From: Ceratotherium simum simum
Lineage: Eukaryota; Chordata; Mammalia; Perissodactyla; Rhinocerotidae
Length of the DNA stretch: 64,000 nucleotides
Assembly (NCBI RefSeq): GCF_000283155.1
Contig: NW_004454239.1
Location: forward strand, 4,236,691 to 4,300,690
Direction of reading: 5' to 3'
Positions within the stretch are counted from its first letter, which is position 1; every line of letters starts with the position of its first letter. Positions 47,119 to 58,570 of the stretch are shown in pieces. The notes under the pieces were generated by a model. It saw nothing but the letters and a program-made list of their open reading frames with translations. It was not told the DNA's origin and did no database searches. A program made the position numbers and the translations under genes.

Positions 47119-48300
47119 GAAAAAAGAAAAGTGAACCTCTACTTTGCATCATATACAATAATACATTAAACATGAATTAAAGAAAAAAATAAGAAAAGTA
47201 AAACTTTAAGTATTTTAGTAGAAAACAGAGGATTCTATCTTGATATTCTTAAGACAGAAGTATCCAGAAACATCTCTAAAGAAAATAATTGATAAATTAG
47301 ACCAAAATAAAATTTAAAGTTTGTAACAACAAAAGTTAAGAAAACTAAGTTCAAAATGCAAGCCCATTTCAAAAAAGATTTTTTAAATGTCCATAAATGA
47401 CCAAAGATTTGTATCCAGAATACATTAAAAAAAAGAGAGAAATTACCAAAAAATCCAATAGAAAAAAAGTGGCAAAAGATACAGACAATGAAGAGGATGT
47501 TCTAGAAGCATATGAAAAGATGCTCAACTTGCCAGTAATCAGGGAACTCAAAATTAAAACAATGAGATGTTTCATGCCCATCATATTGTCAAAATTTTTA
47601 AAAATCTGACAAGTGTTTCAAGAGACAGGAAGTCACCCTGTAAGCCAGAGAACAGAGGAGCACAGCCAGTTGTGCTTTGAGTGGCAATGTCTATTGAAAT
47701 TTCTGGTGAAATACACACACTCCTTTCAACCCAGCCATTCCAAACCTAGTTATAAAGTCTTGAGGTATTCTTGAACATGTGCATAAGGAGACTTACTTAG
47801 ATCTTTACTGCAGCACTATTAGTGATGATAAAAAGTGAAAAACAACATATGCGTCCATCAATAGGAAAATGGGTTTAAAAACTGAGACATATTTATCTCA
47901 TGGGTTAATATAAAGCAGTTAAAGTTATTGAACTAGATCTATATGCATCAACATGCATAAATTTTGAGAATGTATTGGTGAAGAAAAGAACGTGGTGATG
48001 TGTATGGTATGACATAATACAAAGTTTAAAAGTAAGGAAAATAATACTATAAATTCTTTAAAGATATATACAGAAGCTGTAAAGATATAACAACACGAAC
48101 AGAAAAGATACATACCAACTTCCACTTACATCTGTGGAGAAGCAGAGATTGGGATGGGGGAAGAAAACGTGAGTTTCACCTCTTGTGGTAATGTTTTATT
48201 TCTTACACAACAGAAGCAAAAGACAAAGAACTTGAAACAAATATGGCATAATATTAAGATTTTTGTTAAGGTAAAACATTAATTAAATAAGGCATCTAAC
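47119..48300 (+). mobile_element. L1 LINE, sense (ORF2 3' end and 3' UTR), diverged
   Basis: 'gatttgtatccagaatacat', 'gcatatgaaaagatgctcaa', 'gtaatcagggaactcaaaat', 'tttactgcagcactattagt' and 'gcgtccatcaataggaaaat' follow the ORF2 C-terminus in order, then a 3' UTR. Internal deletions are evident. Its 5' side abuts an ERE next to the opposite-strand L1. Confidence 0.8.
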
Positions 48301-49905
48301 ATCTCCCAACACATAGAAAGCATTGAAGAAAAGAAGGAAAAGAGGACTGAGAGAGAAGGAGGGAAGGAAGGAGTCAGACTGAGTGGATGTCCCTGGCTGT
48401 CATGAGCAGCTGTAGAGCTTGGGGTGGTGATATTGACAATATTTCATACGGAGAATGTTTTTTTAAAAATTTAGCCTGATGTGGGTGGAGGATAATGTCT
48501 TGGCATGTGTAGAAATCTGGCTAAAAGAATTATGAGGATAGAGATAAGCAATCTGGAGCTTTACTGATGTCAGTTTCTTTGAGACTACAGGAGAGTGACC
48601 CTGTTTAACATCTTTATCCATAATCTGGAGGTCACAGAGCACAGGAAATTCTGGGCTCAGAAAGGGCACCAAGCCCTTCCCAGGTAGGAGGTTTCAGGCT
48701 GGTTTCATTGGGCTGTGGAGCAGACCAGGAAGGAGTAGGAAAGGTGGGGTTATCCGAACTCTCCTGAATGGGTGCTGAGTGATGGTGACCCCCAGACGGG
48801 ATGCAGGTACAGCTGTCATCAGGTATCCTGGGCCAGTATGCCATCAAGGACCAAGTTGAGAGCACTAGCTTGGAGATGACTTGCGTTTGGCGGACACCGA
48901 GGGAGGAAAGTGTGCATAGCCGACCCAGAACAGGCAAGGCAAGGCTGAAGAGCATCTGATCAGGGTTCCTGAAATTATGGTGCAAATGTTCTTGGTCACC
49001 AAACTCTAGAATGTAGAATATGAATATTTGAGAAAGGGAAATCTAGGATAAAGGAGAAGAAACTCTAGTTTGTACAAGATCTTTTAAGCTTCTGTCCCTA
49101 AGTTGGGGGTACTCACTGAAAGAGAAATTGATCAAAAAGATTTTATTTAAGTTGAGACGACTTTTGGATCCAGCCTTGACCTCCGAGCTTACTTGGACAA
49201 GCCATGTCTGGATAAAACCAAGCGTGACTGAGGACCCCAGTGTGGGCCTTCCTTTGGAGTTGAGGCTGACTTTGGTTGCTCCCTGCCTTTCAGACAGGAC
49301 ACACAGCAAGTTCCCATTTGGGCCACTGTTTTCCATCCATGTAGCTAATTGCCCAAAGAGACGTAAAAACGCCCATTTTTTCAAAGTCTTACAAAACCTA
49401 ATGCTAAGCAAGGCACAGTCATACTCCCCAAACTCAGTTTATGTTTAAATTAAGCTTATGTGTATCACTAATTGGTGTCGAGATGACTGAAGAAGCCTTG
49501 TTTGAATATCTATTTTTAATTTCTTATTTGCATGGGAAATACCTCATCTTCCAGCCTGTTAAGGGGCTTTCTGATTTATAAGGATATCATCATTATTGAA
49601 TAATGAGATGCTGCTTAGCATGTTGTTGTTCAAAAATGTTTCCCGCCTCCAGTTACATTTGTTTTAAAGTAAATAAGTGCCATTATTTCCATTCTTAATG
49701 TAAACAACATAGTCAATTTTCTCCTAAATCTGTCTCTCTTATAGTGAATGAGTTTGTAATTTAAGAGAGTTGGAAGGGAATTTTTTATGTATTTAGGAGG
49801 ATCTACTAAAATAAATTAGGATTTCTCTGTGAGACTTATAAAAATAGTGAAAATATGATAAATCTTTCTGTTGATCAGATACTGGAAGCGTTCAAAATAA
49901 ACTGA
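48301..49905. other. Unique sequence; possible conserved block and old repeat
   Basis: 48580-48640 ('tttaacatctttatccataa' then 'tctggaggtcacagag') faintly resembles an ancient CR1/L3-type LINE. 49040-49450 has open frames on both strands (minus 49411-49043, 122 codons; plus 49128-49448, 106 codons). 49440-49720 is AT-balanced, non-repeat DNA. No splice-bounded exon or start context supports a gene. Confidence 0.35.
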
Positions 49906-49913
49906 TAAATGTT

Positions 49914-50160
49914 AATACATTTTTTTTTCTTTTGCTTAGGAAGATTCGCCTTGAGCTAACATCCACTGCCAATCTTCCTCTTGTTGCTGAGGAAGTTTTG
50001 CCCTGAGCTAACATCCACTGCCAATCTTCCTCTTTTTGTGTGTGAGCTGCTGCCACAGCATGGCCACCAACGAGTGGTGTAGGGCCGCACCCAGGAACCA
50101 AATCTGGGCCGCCGAAGCAGAGCACACCAAACTTAACCACTACGCCACTGGGGCTGGCCC
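49914..50160 (-). mobile_element. ERE SINE, antisense, with duplicated tail module
   Basis: The module 'ttgagctaacatccactgcc' / 'ctgagctaacatccactgcc' plus 'aatcttcctctt' occurs twice (49952-49984 and 50005-50037), followed by 'ctgctgccacagcatggcca' and head 'ctggggctggcccta'. The TSD TAAATGTT is at 49906-49913 and 50161-50168. Confidence 0.85.
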
Positions 50161-50168
50161 TAAATGTT

Positions 50169-50759
50169 CATATCTTTGTTGAATATTCTTCTAAAAGTCA
50201 TTGATAGTTATAGATTGTTTATCTTGACTCTCGCCAAAAGAAGATAATTATTAACAAATATCCATTAATTATGTTTTCCTGATTCTGTGTAAATGTAAGG
50301 AATAAATAAGTTGGCAGTCAGTGTACTACAGATCTATTCTAGCACACAAAGGTGGGCTGGCATCAAAAGGGGAAATGACACTCCCCGTTCCTGCTCTACC
50401 CCTCCTCTCTGAAGCCTTTTTGACTCAACCGAAGCAAAGGGTTCATGGGATCTTTGCATCTTAGGAGATGGTAGCAGCAGACAAAAGTGTTCCCCCTATA
50501 AAAAAGAAGCACATGAAAATCTCAACCGAATATTCATCAGCTCTCTGGAGAAGGGAGGACTTTCTAAGCTAAGAAGTGGGAGAAGCTATTATAATGGAAA
50601 ATTTTTGTTCGATTAGACTGTGGACTTTTCCCCCCTTTCCCTGTTTTGTCTCTCATGTCTACCTACTCCTCTCCATCCCCACCACTACCATTTAGCGCAG
50701 GCCACTGTCATCTCCCACAAAAACACAGCAGGGAACTAACAACCACCACCTAAGAAGCA
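50169..50759. other. Unassigned sequence
   Basis: No gene or named repeat seen. Confidence 0.35.
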
Positions 50760-51300
50760 AACAAATAAACCTTAAGACTCCGACATAAACAGATTTTCCT
50801 CTGGGTGAGGTGATGAGCCACTGGAGAGTTTTGACCAATGGAAGGGTTATGATCTGACTTAATTGATCAGAGGTCCAGTCAGCCTGTGTTGAGACTAGAC
50901 CATAAGGAGTCTGGGTGGAAGCAAGGAGGCTGATCAGGGGCCACTAGTGTAATCCCAAGAGAGAAGATAGCAGCCTGCAGCAGGGTGGCAGCGGTAGAGG
51001 TAGAGAGAGAAGTGGTTGGATTCCGGATATATTGTGATGGCTGAGCTGACAAAATGTATTGAGGGCCTAGACATGGGGTCCGAGATAAAGAAGAGCCAGG
51101 AGTGATTCTAAGCTTTTTCACTTGAGCACCAGAAAGAATACAGCTGCCTTTAACTGCGATGGGGAAGGTTGTGGGCAGGACAAATTAGGAGGAGAATTTC
51201 AGGAGCTTGGCTTCAGACGTGTTAATTTTGACTTGACTATGAGACATGCAAATGGAAATGTGAGTAGGCATATAATATTTATATAATAGGAAGAAGGAAT
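50760..51300 (+). repeat. Ancient interspersed repeat, sense
   Basis: 'gaagtggttggattccggat', 'gagccaggagtgattctaag', 'ctttaactgcgatggggaag' and 'agacatgcaaatggaaatgt' follow the old dispersed element also seen at 24.9 and 39.7 kb, in its more 3' part. Family name not assigned. Confidence 0.5.
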
Positions 51301-51487
51301 ATGTGAAAAGTCAAAGAAGCAGTAAAGACAGTAAAGATTTAAAACATTCCCACGGAGACAAGGACCTGCTGGCCTGAGTCTTGGGTCCCACAGCCGTAGT
51401 ATAACACCAAGGCCAGTGTCCTTGAAATTCAGCCCCTGTAGTTGACTTTGACCATTAAAGACCAATGGAACATATCTTTCATGATGC

Positions 51488-51522
51488 AGTTGATGATGGC
51501 TAAAGAATTTTGAACACTTTTT
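51488..51522 (+). repeat. MIR SINE, left part (split by L1)
   Basis: 'gttgatgatggctaaagaat' followed by 'tttgaacac' matches the MIR segment 'gatgatggctaacatttatt'-'gagcac'. The rest of the MIR is at 59432-59660, so the intervening 7.9 kb was inserted into it. Confidence 0.6.
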
Positions 51523-51699
51523 CTAGTTCTATTGAGATATAATTGTTACATAGCATTGTATAAGTTTAAATTGTACAACATGATTTGATATGCATATATA
51601 TTGCAAAATGATCGCCATAATAAGTTTAGTTAACATCCACCACCTCACATAGTTACAGTTTCTTTTCTTGTGATGAGAACTCTTAAGATCTACTCTCTT

Positions 51700-52012
51700 G
51701 GGCCGGCCCCGTGGCTTAGTGGTTAAGTGCGCGCGCTCTGCTGCTGGCAGCCCGGGTTCGGATCCCGGGCGCGCACTGACGCACCGCTTCTCCGGCCATG
51801 CTGAGGCCGCGTCCCACATACAGCAACTAGAAGGATGTGCAACTATGACATACAACTATCTACTGGGGCTTTGGGGAGAAAAAGGGGAAAAAAAAATGAG
51901 GAGGATTGGCAATAGATGTTAGCTCAGAGCCGGTCTTCCTCAGCAAAAAGAGGAGGATTAGCACGGATGTTAGCTCAGGACTGAGCTCCCTCACAAGGAA
52001 AAAAAAAAAAAA
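51700..52012 (+). mobile_element. ERE SINE, sense, young-looking, in L1
   Basis: Intact head 'gggccggccccgtggcttag', box-B region 'cgggttcggatcccgggcgc', 'acaactatctactggggctt' module, and a long poly-A. The perfect 15-bp TSD AAGATCTACTCTCTT is at 51685-51699 and 52013-52027. The near-consensus body and perfect TSD make it one of the youngest insertions here. Confidence 0.93.
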
Positions 52013-52355
52013 AAGATCTACTCTCTTAACAACTTTCAAATATACAATATAGTATTGTTAACTGTAGTCACCATGCTGTACATCACATCCCCAGAACTTA
52101 TTTATCATATACTGGGAAGTTTGTACCCTCTGACCACCTTCACCCATTTCCCTCACCTCCCACCCCTTGCCTCTGGCAACCATCAATCTGTTCTCTGTTT
52201 CTATGAGTTTGATTTTTTTAGATTTTACATAAAAGTAAAATCATACAGTATTTGTCTTTGTCTTACTTTGCTTAGCATAATGCCCTCAAGATTCATTAAT
52301 GTTGTCACAAATGGTAGGATTTCCTTCTTTTTTATGTCTGAATAATATTCCATTT

Positions 52356-52382
52356 TGTGTGTATGTGTGTGTGTGTGTGTGC
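52356..52382. repeat. (GT)n microsatellite inside L1
   Basis: GT dinucleotide tract, encoding Thr-His repeats on the minus strand within the dead ORF2 fragment. Confidence 0.92.
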
Positions 52383-52840
52383 GCCACATTTTCTTTATCC
52401 ATTCATACATCATTGGACACTTAGGTTGTTTCCATGTCTTGGCTATTGTGAATAATGCTGCAATAAATACAGGCTGCAGATATCTCTTTGAGGTAGTGAC
52501 TTCAATTCTTTTGGATATATACCCAGAAGTGAGATTGCTGGATCTTATGGTAGTTCTATTTTTAATTTTTTGAGGAACCTCCATATTGTTTTCCATAGTG
52601 GGGCACCAATTCACATTCCCACCAACAGTGCAAAGGGTTCCCTTTTCTTCACACCCTCGCTAGCACTTGTTATTTCTTGTCTTTTTGATAATAGCCATTT
52701 GGTGTGAGGTGATATCTCATTGTGATTTTGATTTGCATTTCCCTAATGATTAGAGATGTTGAACATTTTTTCATGTACCTGTTGGCCATTTGAATATCTT
52801 CTTTGGAAAAATGTCTATTCAGATCCACTGCCCATTTTTT

Positions 52841-53076
52841 TATTTTATTTTTTTTGTAAGGAAGATCAGCCCTGAGGTAACATCCATGCCAATCCTCCTC
52901 TTTTTGCTGAGGAAGACTGGCCCTGGGCTAACATCTGTGCCCATCTTCCTCCACTTTATATGGGACATCGCCACAGCATGGCCTGACAAGCAGTGTGTCT
53001 GTGTGCAACCGGGATGTGAACCTGGGCCGCCAGCAGCAGAGCACACGCACTTAACCATGCCACGGGGCTGGCCCCT
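52841..53076 (-). mobile_element. ERE SINE, antisense, in L1
   Basis: 'ttttttttgtaaggaagatc', 'gaagactggccctgggctaa', 'gggatgtgaacctgggccgc', head 'acggggctggccc'. The 12-bp TSD TGCCCATTTTTT is at 52829-52840 and 53079-53090. Confidence 0.9.
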
Positions 53077-53833
53077 ATTGCCCATTTTTTAATGGAAATA
53101 TTTAGTTTTTTGCTATTGAGTTGTATGAGTTCCTTTTATATTTTGGATATTAACTCCTTATCATATATGTGGTTTGCAAATATTTTCTCCCGTTCTGTGG
53201 GTTGCCTTTTCGTTTTGTTGATGGTTTCTTTTGCTGTGCAGAAGCTTTTTAGTTTGATGTAGTTCTACTTGTTTATTTTTGCTTTTGTTGCCTTTGCTTT
53301 TGGTGTCATATCCAAAAAAATCATTGCTCCATGTCAAGGAGCTTTTTCCTTATGTTTTCTTCTAGGAATTTTGTGGTATCAGATCTTACATTTAAGTGTT
53401 TAATCTATTTTAACTTAATTTTCGTGAGTGTCTAGTTTCATTCTTTTGCATGTGATTATCCAATTTCCCCAGCACCATTTATTGAAGAGACTGTCTTTTA
53501 CCCATTGAGTATTCTTGGCTCCCATGTCAAATATTAGTTGATCGTATATGCCTGGGTTTATTTCTGGGCTCTCAATTCTGTTCCATTGGTCTATATGTCT
53601 GTTTTTATGCCGGTACCATACTGCTTTGATTACTATAGCTTTGTAATATAGTTTGAAATCAGGAAAGCCTCCAGCTTTGTTCTTCTTTTTCAGGATTGCT
53701 TTGACTATTTGGGGTCGTTTCGGTTCCAAACAAATTTTAGGATTGTTTTCTCTATTTCTGTAAAAAATGTCATTGGAATCTTGATAGGGATTGCATTAAA
53801 TCTATAGATGGCTTTGGGTAGTAAGGACATTTT

Positions 53834-54671
53834 TTTCCAGCTTTATTGAAATATAATGACATATAGCTGTGCAAGTTTAAGGTCTACAATGTATTGATTT
53901 GATACATTTATATATTGCAAAATGATTGCCACCATACCATTAGCTAACACCTCCATTCCATCGCATAATTACCATTTCTTTTTTGTGGTGAGACATTTAA
54001 ATTCTACTCTCTTAGAAACTTTCAAGTATATAATAAAGTATTATTAGCTATAATCACCATGCTGTACATTAGATCCCCAGAACTTGTTAATCTTATAACT
54101 GGAATTTGTACACTTTGACTAATATCTCCCCATTTTCCTCACCCCCTAGCCCCTGGTAACTACCATTCTACTCTTGGTTTCTCTGAGTTTGGCTTTTTTA
54201 GATGCCACATATAAGTGATACCATACAGCATTTGCATTTCTCTGGCGTTTTTCACTTAGCATAATGCCTCAAGTTTCATCCAAGTTGTTGCAAATGGCAC
54301 AGTTTCCTTCTTTTTTATGGTTTAATAATACTTCCTTATATATATATATATATACCACGTCTTCTTTATCCATTCATCTATTGATGCACACTTACATTGT
54401 TTTCATTTCTTGTCTATTGTGAATAATGGTGCAGTGAACATGGGAGTGCAGATATCTCTTTGAGACAGTGATTTAAATTCCTTTGGATATATACCCAGAA
54501 GTGGAATTCCTGGATCATATGGTAGTTCTATTTTTAATTTTTGAGGACCCTGCATACTGTTTTCCATAGTGGCTGCACCAATTTACATTCCCGCCCACAG
54601 TGCACAAGGGTTCCCTTTTCTCCACACCCTTGCCCACACTTGTTATTTCCTGGCTTTTTGATGATAGCCGT
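53834..54671 (-). mobile_element. Second L1, 5'-truncated, nested in the first
   Basis: An L1 3' end ('ccagctttattgaaatataa', 'caccatgctgtacattagat') followed by the ORF2 C-terminus, ending at 'ggctttttgatgatagccg'. The host L1 phrase is duplicated as an 18-bp TSD: 53816-53833 gggtagtaaggacatttt and 54672-54689 ggatagtatggacatttt. Contains an (AT)n tract at about 54337-54354. Confidence 0.9.
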
Positions 54672-57600
54672 GGATAGTATGGACATTTTAATAATATTAA
54701 TTCTTCCAATCCATGAACACAGGAGATCTTTTTATTTGTGTATTCTTCAGTTTCTTTCATCAATGTCTTATAGTTTTCAGTGTACAGATCTTTCACCTCC
54801 TTGGTTAAATTTGTTCCTGAGTATTTTACTGTTTTTGATACTATCGTGAATGGGATTGTTTTCTTTATTTCTTTTTCAAATAATGCTATTAATGTATAGA
54901 AATACTACTGATTTCTGTATGTTGATTTTGTATTAGGCAATTTTGCTGAATTTGTTGGTTAGAACTAACAGTATTTTGGTGACGTCTTTAGGGTTTTCTA
55001 TATATAAAATCATGTCATCTGCAAACAGAGACAATTTTACTTCTTCCTTTCTGATTCAGATGGCTTTTATTTCTTTTCCTTGCCTGATTGCTCTGGCTAG
55101 GAGTTCCAGTGCTATGTTGAATAGCAGTGGTGAGAGTTGGCACCCTTGTCTTATTCCTGATCTTAGAGGAAAAGCTTTCTACCTTTCACCATTAAGTATT
55201 GTCATATACGGCCTTTATTATGTTGAGGTATGTTTCTTTTATACCCAATTAGTTGAGAGTTTTTATCATGAATGGATGTTGAATTTTGTCAAATGCTTTT
55301 TCTGCATCTATTAAGATGATCATATGATTTTTATCTTTCATTCTATTAGTGTGGCTTGTCCCATTTATTGATTTGTGTATGTTGAACCATCCTTGCATCC
55401 CAGGGATGAATCTCACTTGATCATGTGCTGTTGAATTCTAGTTTTTCCAGTTTGCCAGTATTTTGTTGAGAATTTTTGCATCTATATTCATCAGGGATGC
55501 TGGCCTATAGTTTTCTTTTCTTGTAGTGTCCTTATCTGGCTTTGGTATCAGTGTAACCCTGGCCTCATAAAATGAGTTTGGGAGTGTTCCCTTCTCTTCA
55601 ATATTTTGGAAGAATTTGAGAATGATTAGTGTTAATCCTTCTTTAAGTGTTTGGTAAAATTCACCAGTGAAATTATCTGGTCTTGGGATTTTCTGTACTG
55701 GGAGGTTTTGATTACTGATTCAATTTCCTTACTCATTATTGTTCTATTCAGATTTTCTATTTCTTCATGATTCAGTCTTGGTAGTTTTGTATTTCTAGAA
55801 TTTTTCCATTTCTTCTAGGTTGCCCAATTTTTTGGTGTATAGTTGTTCCTTGTAGTCTCTTATGAACCTTTGTATTTCTGTGGTATCAGTTGTAATATCT
55901 CCTCTTTCGTTTATAGTTTTATTTATTTAGGTCCTCTCTCTTTTTTTCTTGGTTAATCTACCTAAGCTAAAGGTTTGTCAATTTTGTTTATCTTTTCAAA
56001 GAACCAACTCTCAGTTTTGTTAATATTTTTCATTGTTTTCCTGTTCTTTATTTCTGTTCTAATCTTTATTATTTCCTTCCTTCTGCTAACTTTGGGCTTA
56101 GTTTGTTATTTTTCTAGTTCATTGAGGTGGAAAGTAAGGTTGTTTATTTGAGATCTTTTAATTTTCTTGTTTCACTATAAACTTTCCTCTTAGAACTGCC
56201 TTTGCAGTGTCCATAAGTTTTTGCGTGCTGTGTTTCCACTTTCATTTGTCTCAAGATATTCTTTTAATTTTCCTTTTGATTTCTTCTTTGATCCACTGGT
56301 TGTTCAAGAGTCTGTTGTTTAATTTCCATGTATTTGTGAGTTTTCCAGCTTTCCTCCACTTATTGATTTCTAGTTTCATACCATTGTGGTCAGAAAAGAT
56401 ACTTAGTAAGATTTCAATCTTAAATCATAGATTCTGTTAGGTCCATTTTGTCTACAATGTTGTACAAATTGGCTGTTTCTTTATTCATTACCTGTCTGGA
56501 TGATCTACCCATCGTTGAGAATGGGGTATTAAAGTCCCCTACTATTATTGTATTGCTGTTTATTTCTCCTTTTACTTCTGTTAGTGTTTGCTTTATATAT
56601 TTAGGTGCTCTGATGTTGGGTACATTTGTTACATCTTCTTGATGGATTGACCCCTTTGTCATTATATAATGACCTTCTTTGTCTCTTTTGACCCTTTATA
56701 ACTTAAAGTCTCTTTGTCTGATATAACTACCCCCACTTTTTTTTGGTTTTCATTGCTTGAAATACCTTTTTTCATCCCTTCACTCTCAGTCTGAGTGTAT
56801 CTTTAAAGCTAAAGTGAGTCTCTTATGGGCAGCATATTATTAGATCTTTTTTTTTTTTTATGGATTCAGCCATTCTCTGTCTTGGGAGACATTTAATGGG
56901 AAAATTTAACCCATTTTTGTTTAAAGTAATTATTGATAGCTCAGGACTTACTACTGCCGTCTTGTTAATTGTTTTCTGACTGTTTTGTCAATCCTTTGTT
57001 CCTTGCTTCTTATCTTGCTGTCTTCTTTTGTGATTTGCTGACTTTTTGTAGTGGTATGCTTTGACTACTTTATCATAATCTACAAAACTACACGTTTTTT
57101 CTTTGTGGTTACCATGAGGCTTACATAAAATATATTTGTAACATCCTGTGTTAAGCTGATAACCACTAGACTTCAATAGCATACATAAAGTTTATGCTTT
57201 TATTTTCCCCTCCTCACATTTTAGGTTATTGATATAACAGTTTACATATTTTTTATATTGTGTATCCAATAACAAATTATTGTAGTTATGATTACTTTTA
57301 GTATATTTATTTTTTAACTTTTAAACTAGAGTTGTAAGTGAATTATGCACCGCCATACAATATTAGAGAATTTGACTTTGACTGTATATTTACCATTAGA
57401 AGTGAGTTTTACATATATGTTCATATGTTTTTATGGTGTTAATTAGCATCTTTTTATTTCCACTTGAGCAATATCCTTTAGCATTTCTTGTAAGGCAGGT
57501 GTAGTGGTGATGAACTCCCTCAGCTTTCGTTTGCTTGGAAAAATCTTTATCTCTCATTTATAAAGAACAGCTTTGTTGGGTATAGTATCTTGGTTGACAG

Positions 57601-58570
57601 TATTTTATTTCAATATTTTGAGTATATCATTCCACTCTTTCCTGGCTTGCAAAGTTTCTGTTGAGAAATTTGCTCATAATCTTACGGAAGTTCTGTTATA
57701 TGTGATGAGTCACTTTTCCCCTGCTGTGTTCAATATTCTCTTTGTCTTTGACTATTGACAATTTAATTATAATATGTCTCAGCATAGCCCTTTTCAGTTC
57801 AACCTATTTGGGGTTATTTGGGCCTCCTGAATCTGGATATCCATTTCTTTCCCCAAATTTGGGAAGTTTTCAGCCACTATTGCTTTAAATATACTTTCTA
57901 TCTTTTTCTCTTTCTCTTTCTCTTCTCCTTCTGTGACTCCCATGATGTGTATATTGTTTCTCTTAATGGTATCCCATAAGCCCTGTGGATTTCTTCACTT
58001 TCTTTCATTCTTTTTTCTTTTTGCTCCTCTGACTGGATAATTTAAATTACCTATCTTCTAGGTCACTGATTCATTCTCCTGCTTGGGCAAGTCTGATGAT
58101 GAAGCCCTCTCCTGAATTTTTCAGTTCAGTCGTTGTATTCTTCAGCTTTAGGATTTGTTTGGGTTTCTTTGGTGGTTCTCTTTCTTTGTTGAACTTTTCA
58201 GTTTGTTCGTGCATTGTTTTCATTTAGTGTTTGTGTGTTCTTGTAGTTTACTAAACTTCATTGAGAAGATGATTCTGAATTCTTTGTCAGAAAGTTCATA
58301 GATTTCCATTTCTTTAGGGTCAGTTATTGAAGCTTTATTAGCTTCCTTTCTTGGTGTCATGGTTTATCGGATTCTTCATGATCTTTGATTCCTCCTCTTC
58401 CAGACATTACAGGTTCACTTTGGCAGAGACAGTCCTTCACCAGTCAGCTCAGCTTTGGGTTCTGAATGGGTCAACTGGTAGTGTCTTGGGCAAGGTGGGG
58501 CTTGCCTTCAGGGTCTCTATTTGGTCAAGGACACTGCCTGAGCTCTGAGGCAGGGGATGTGGCTGGCTGG

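Noticed and set aside
51736..51800. tRNA gene in ERE head
   Set aside because: The box A/B-like sequence belongs to the tRNA-derived SINE; it lacks a complete cloverleaf with an anticodon arm and occurs in every ERE.
51529..51855. 108-codon minus-strand frame
   Set aside because: Composed of ERE head plus L1 3' UTR; not a gene.
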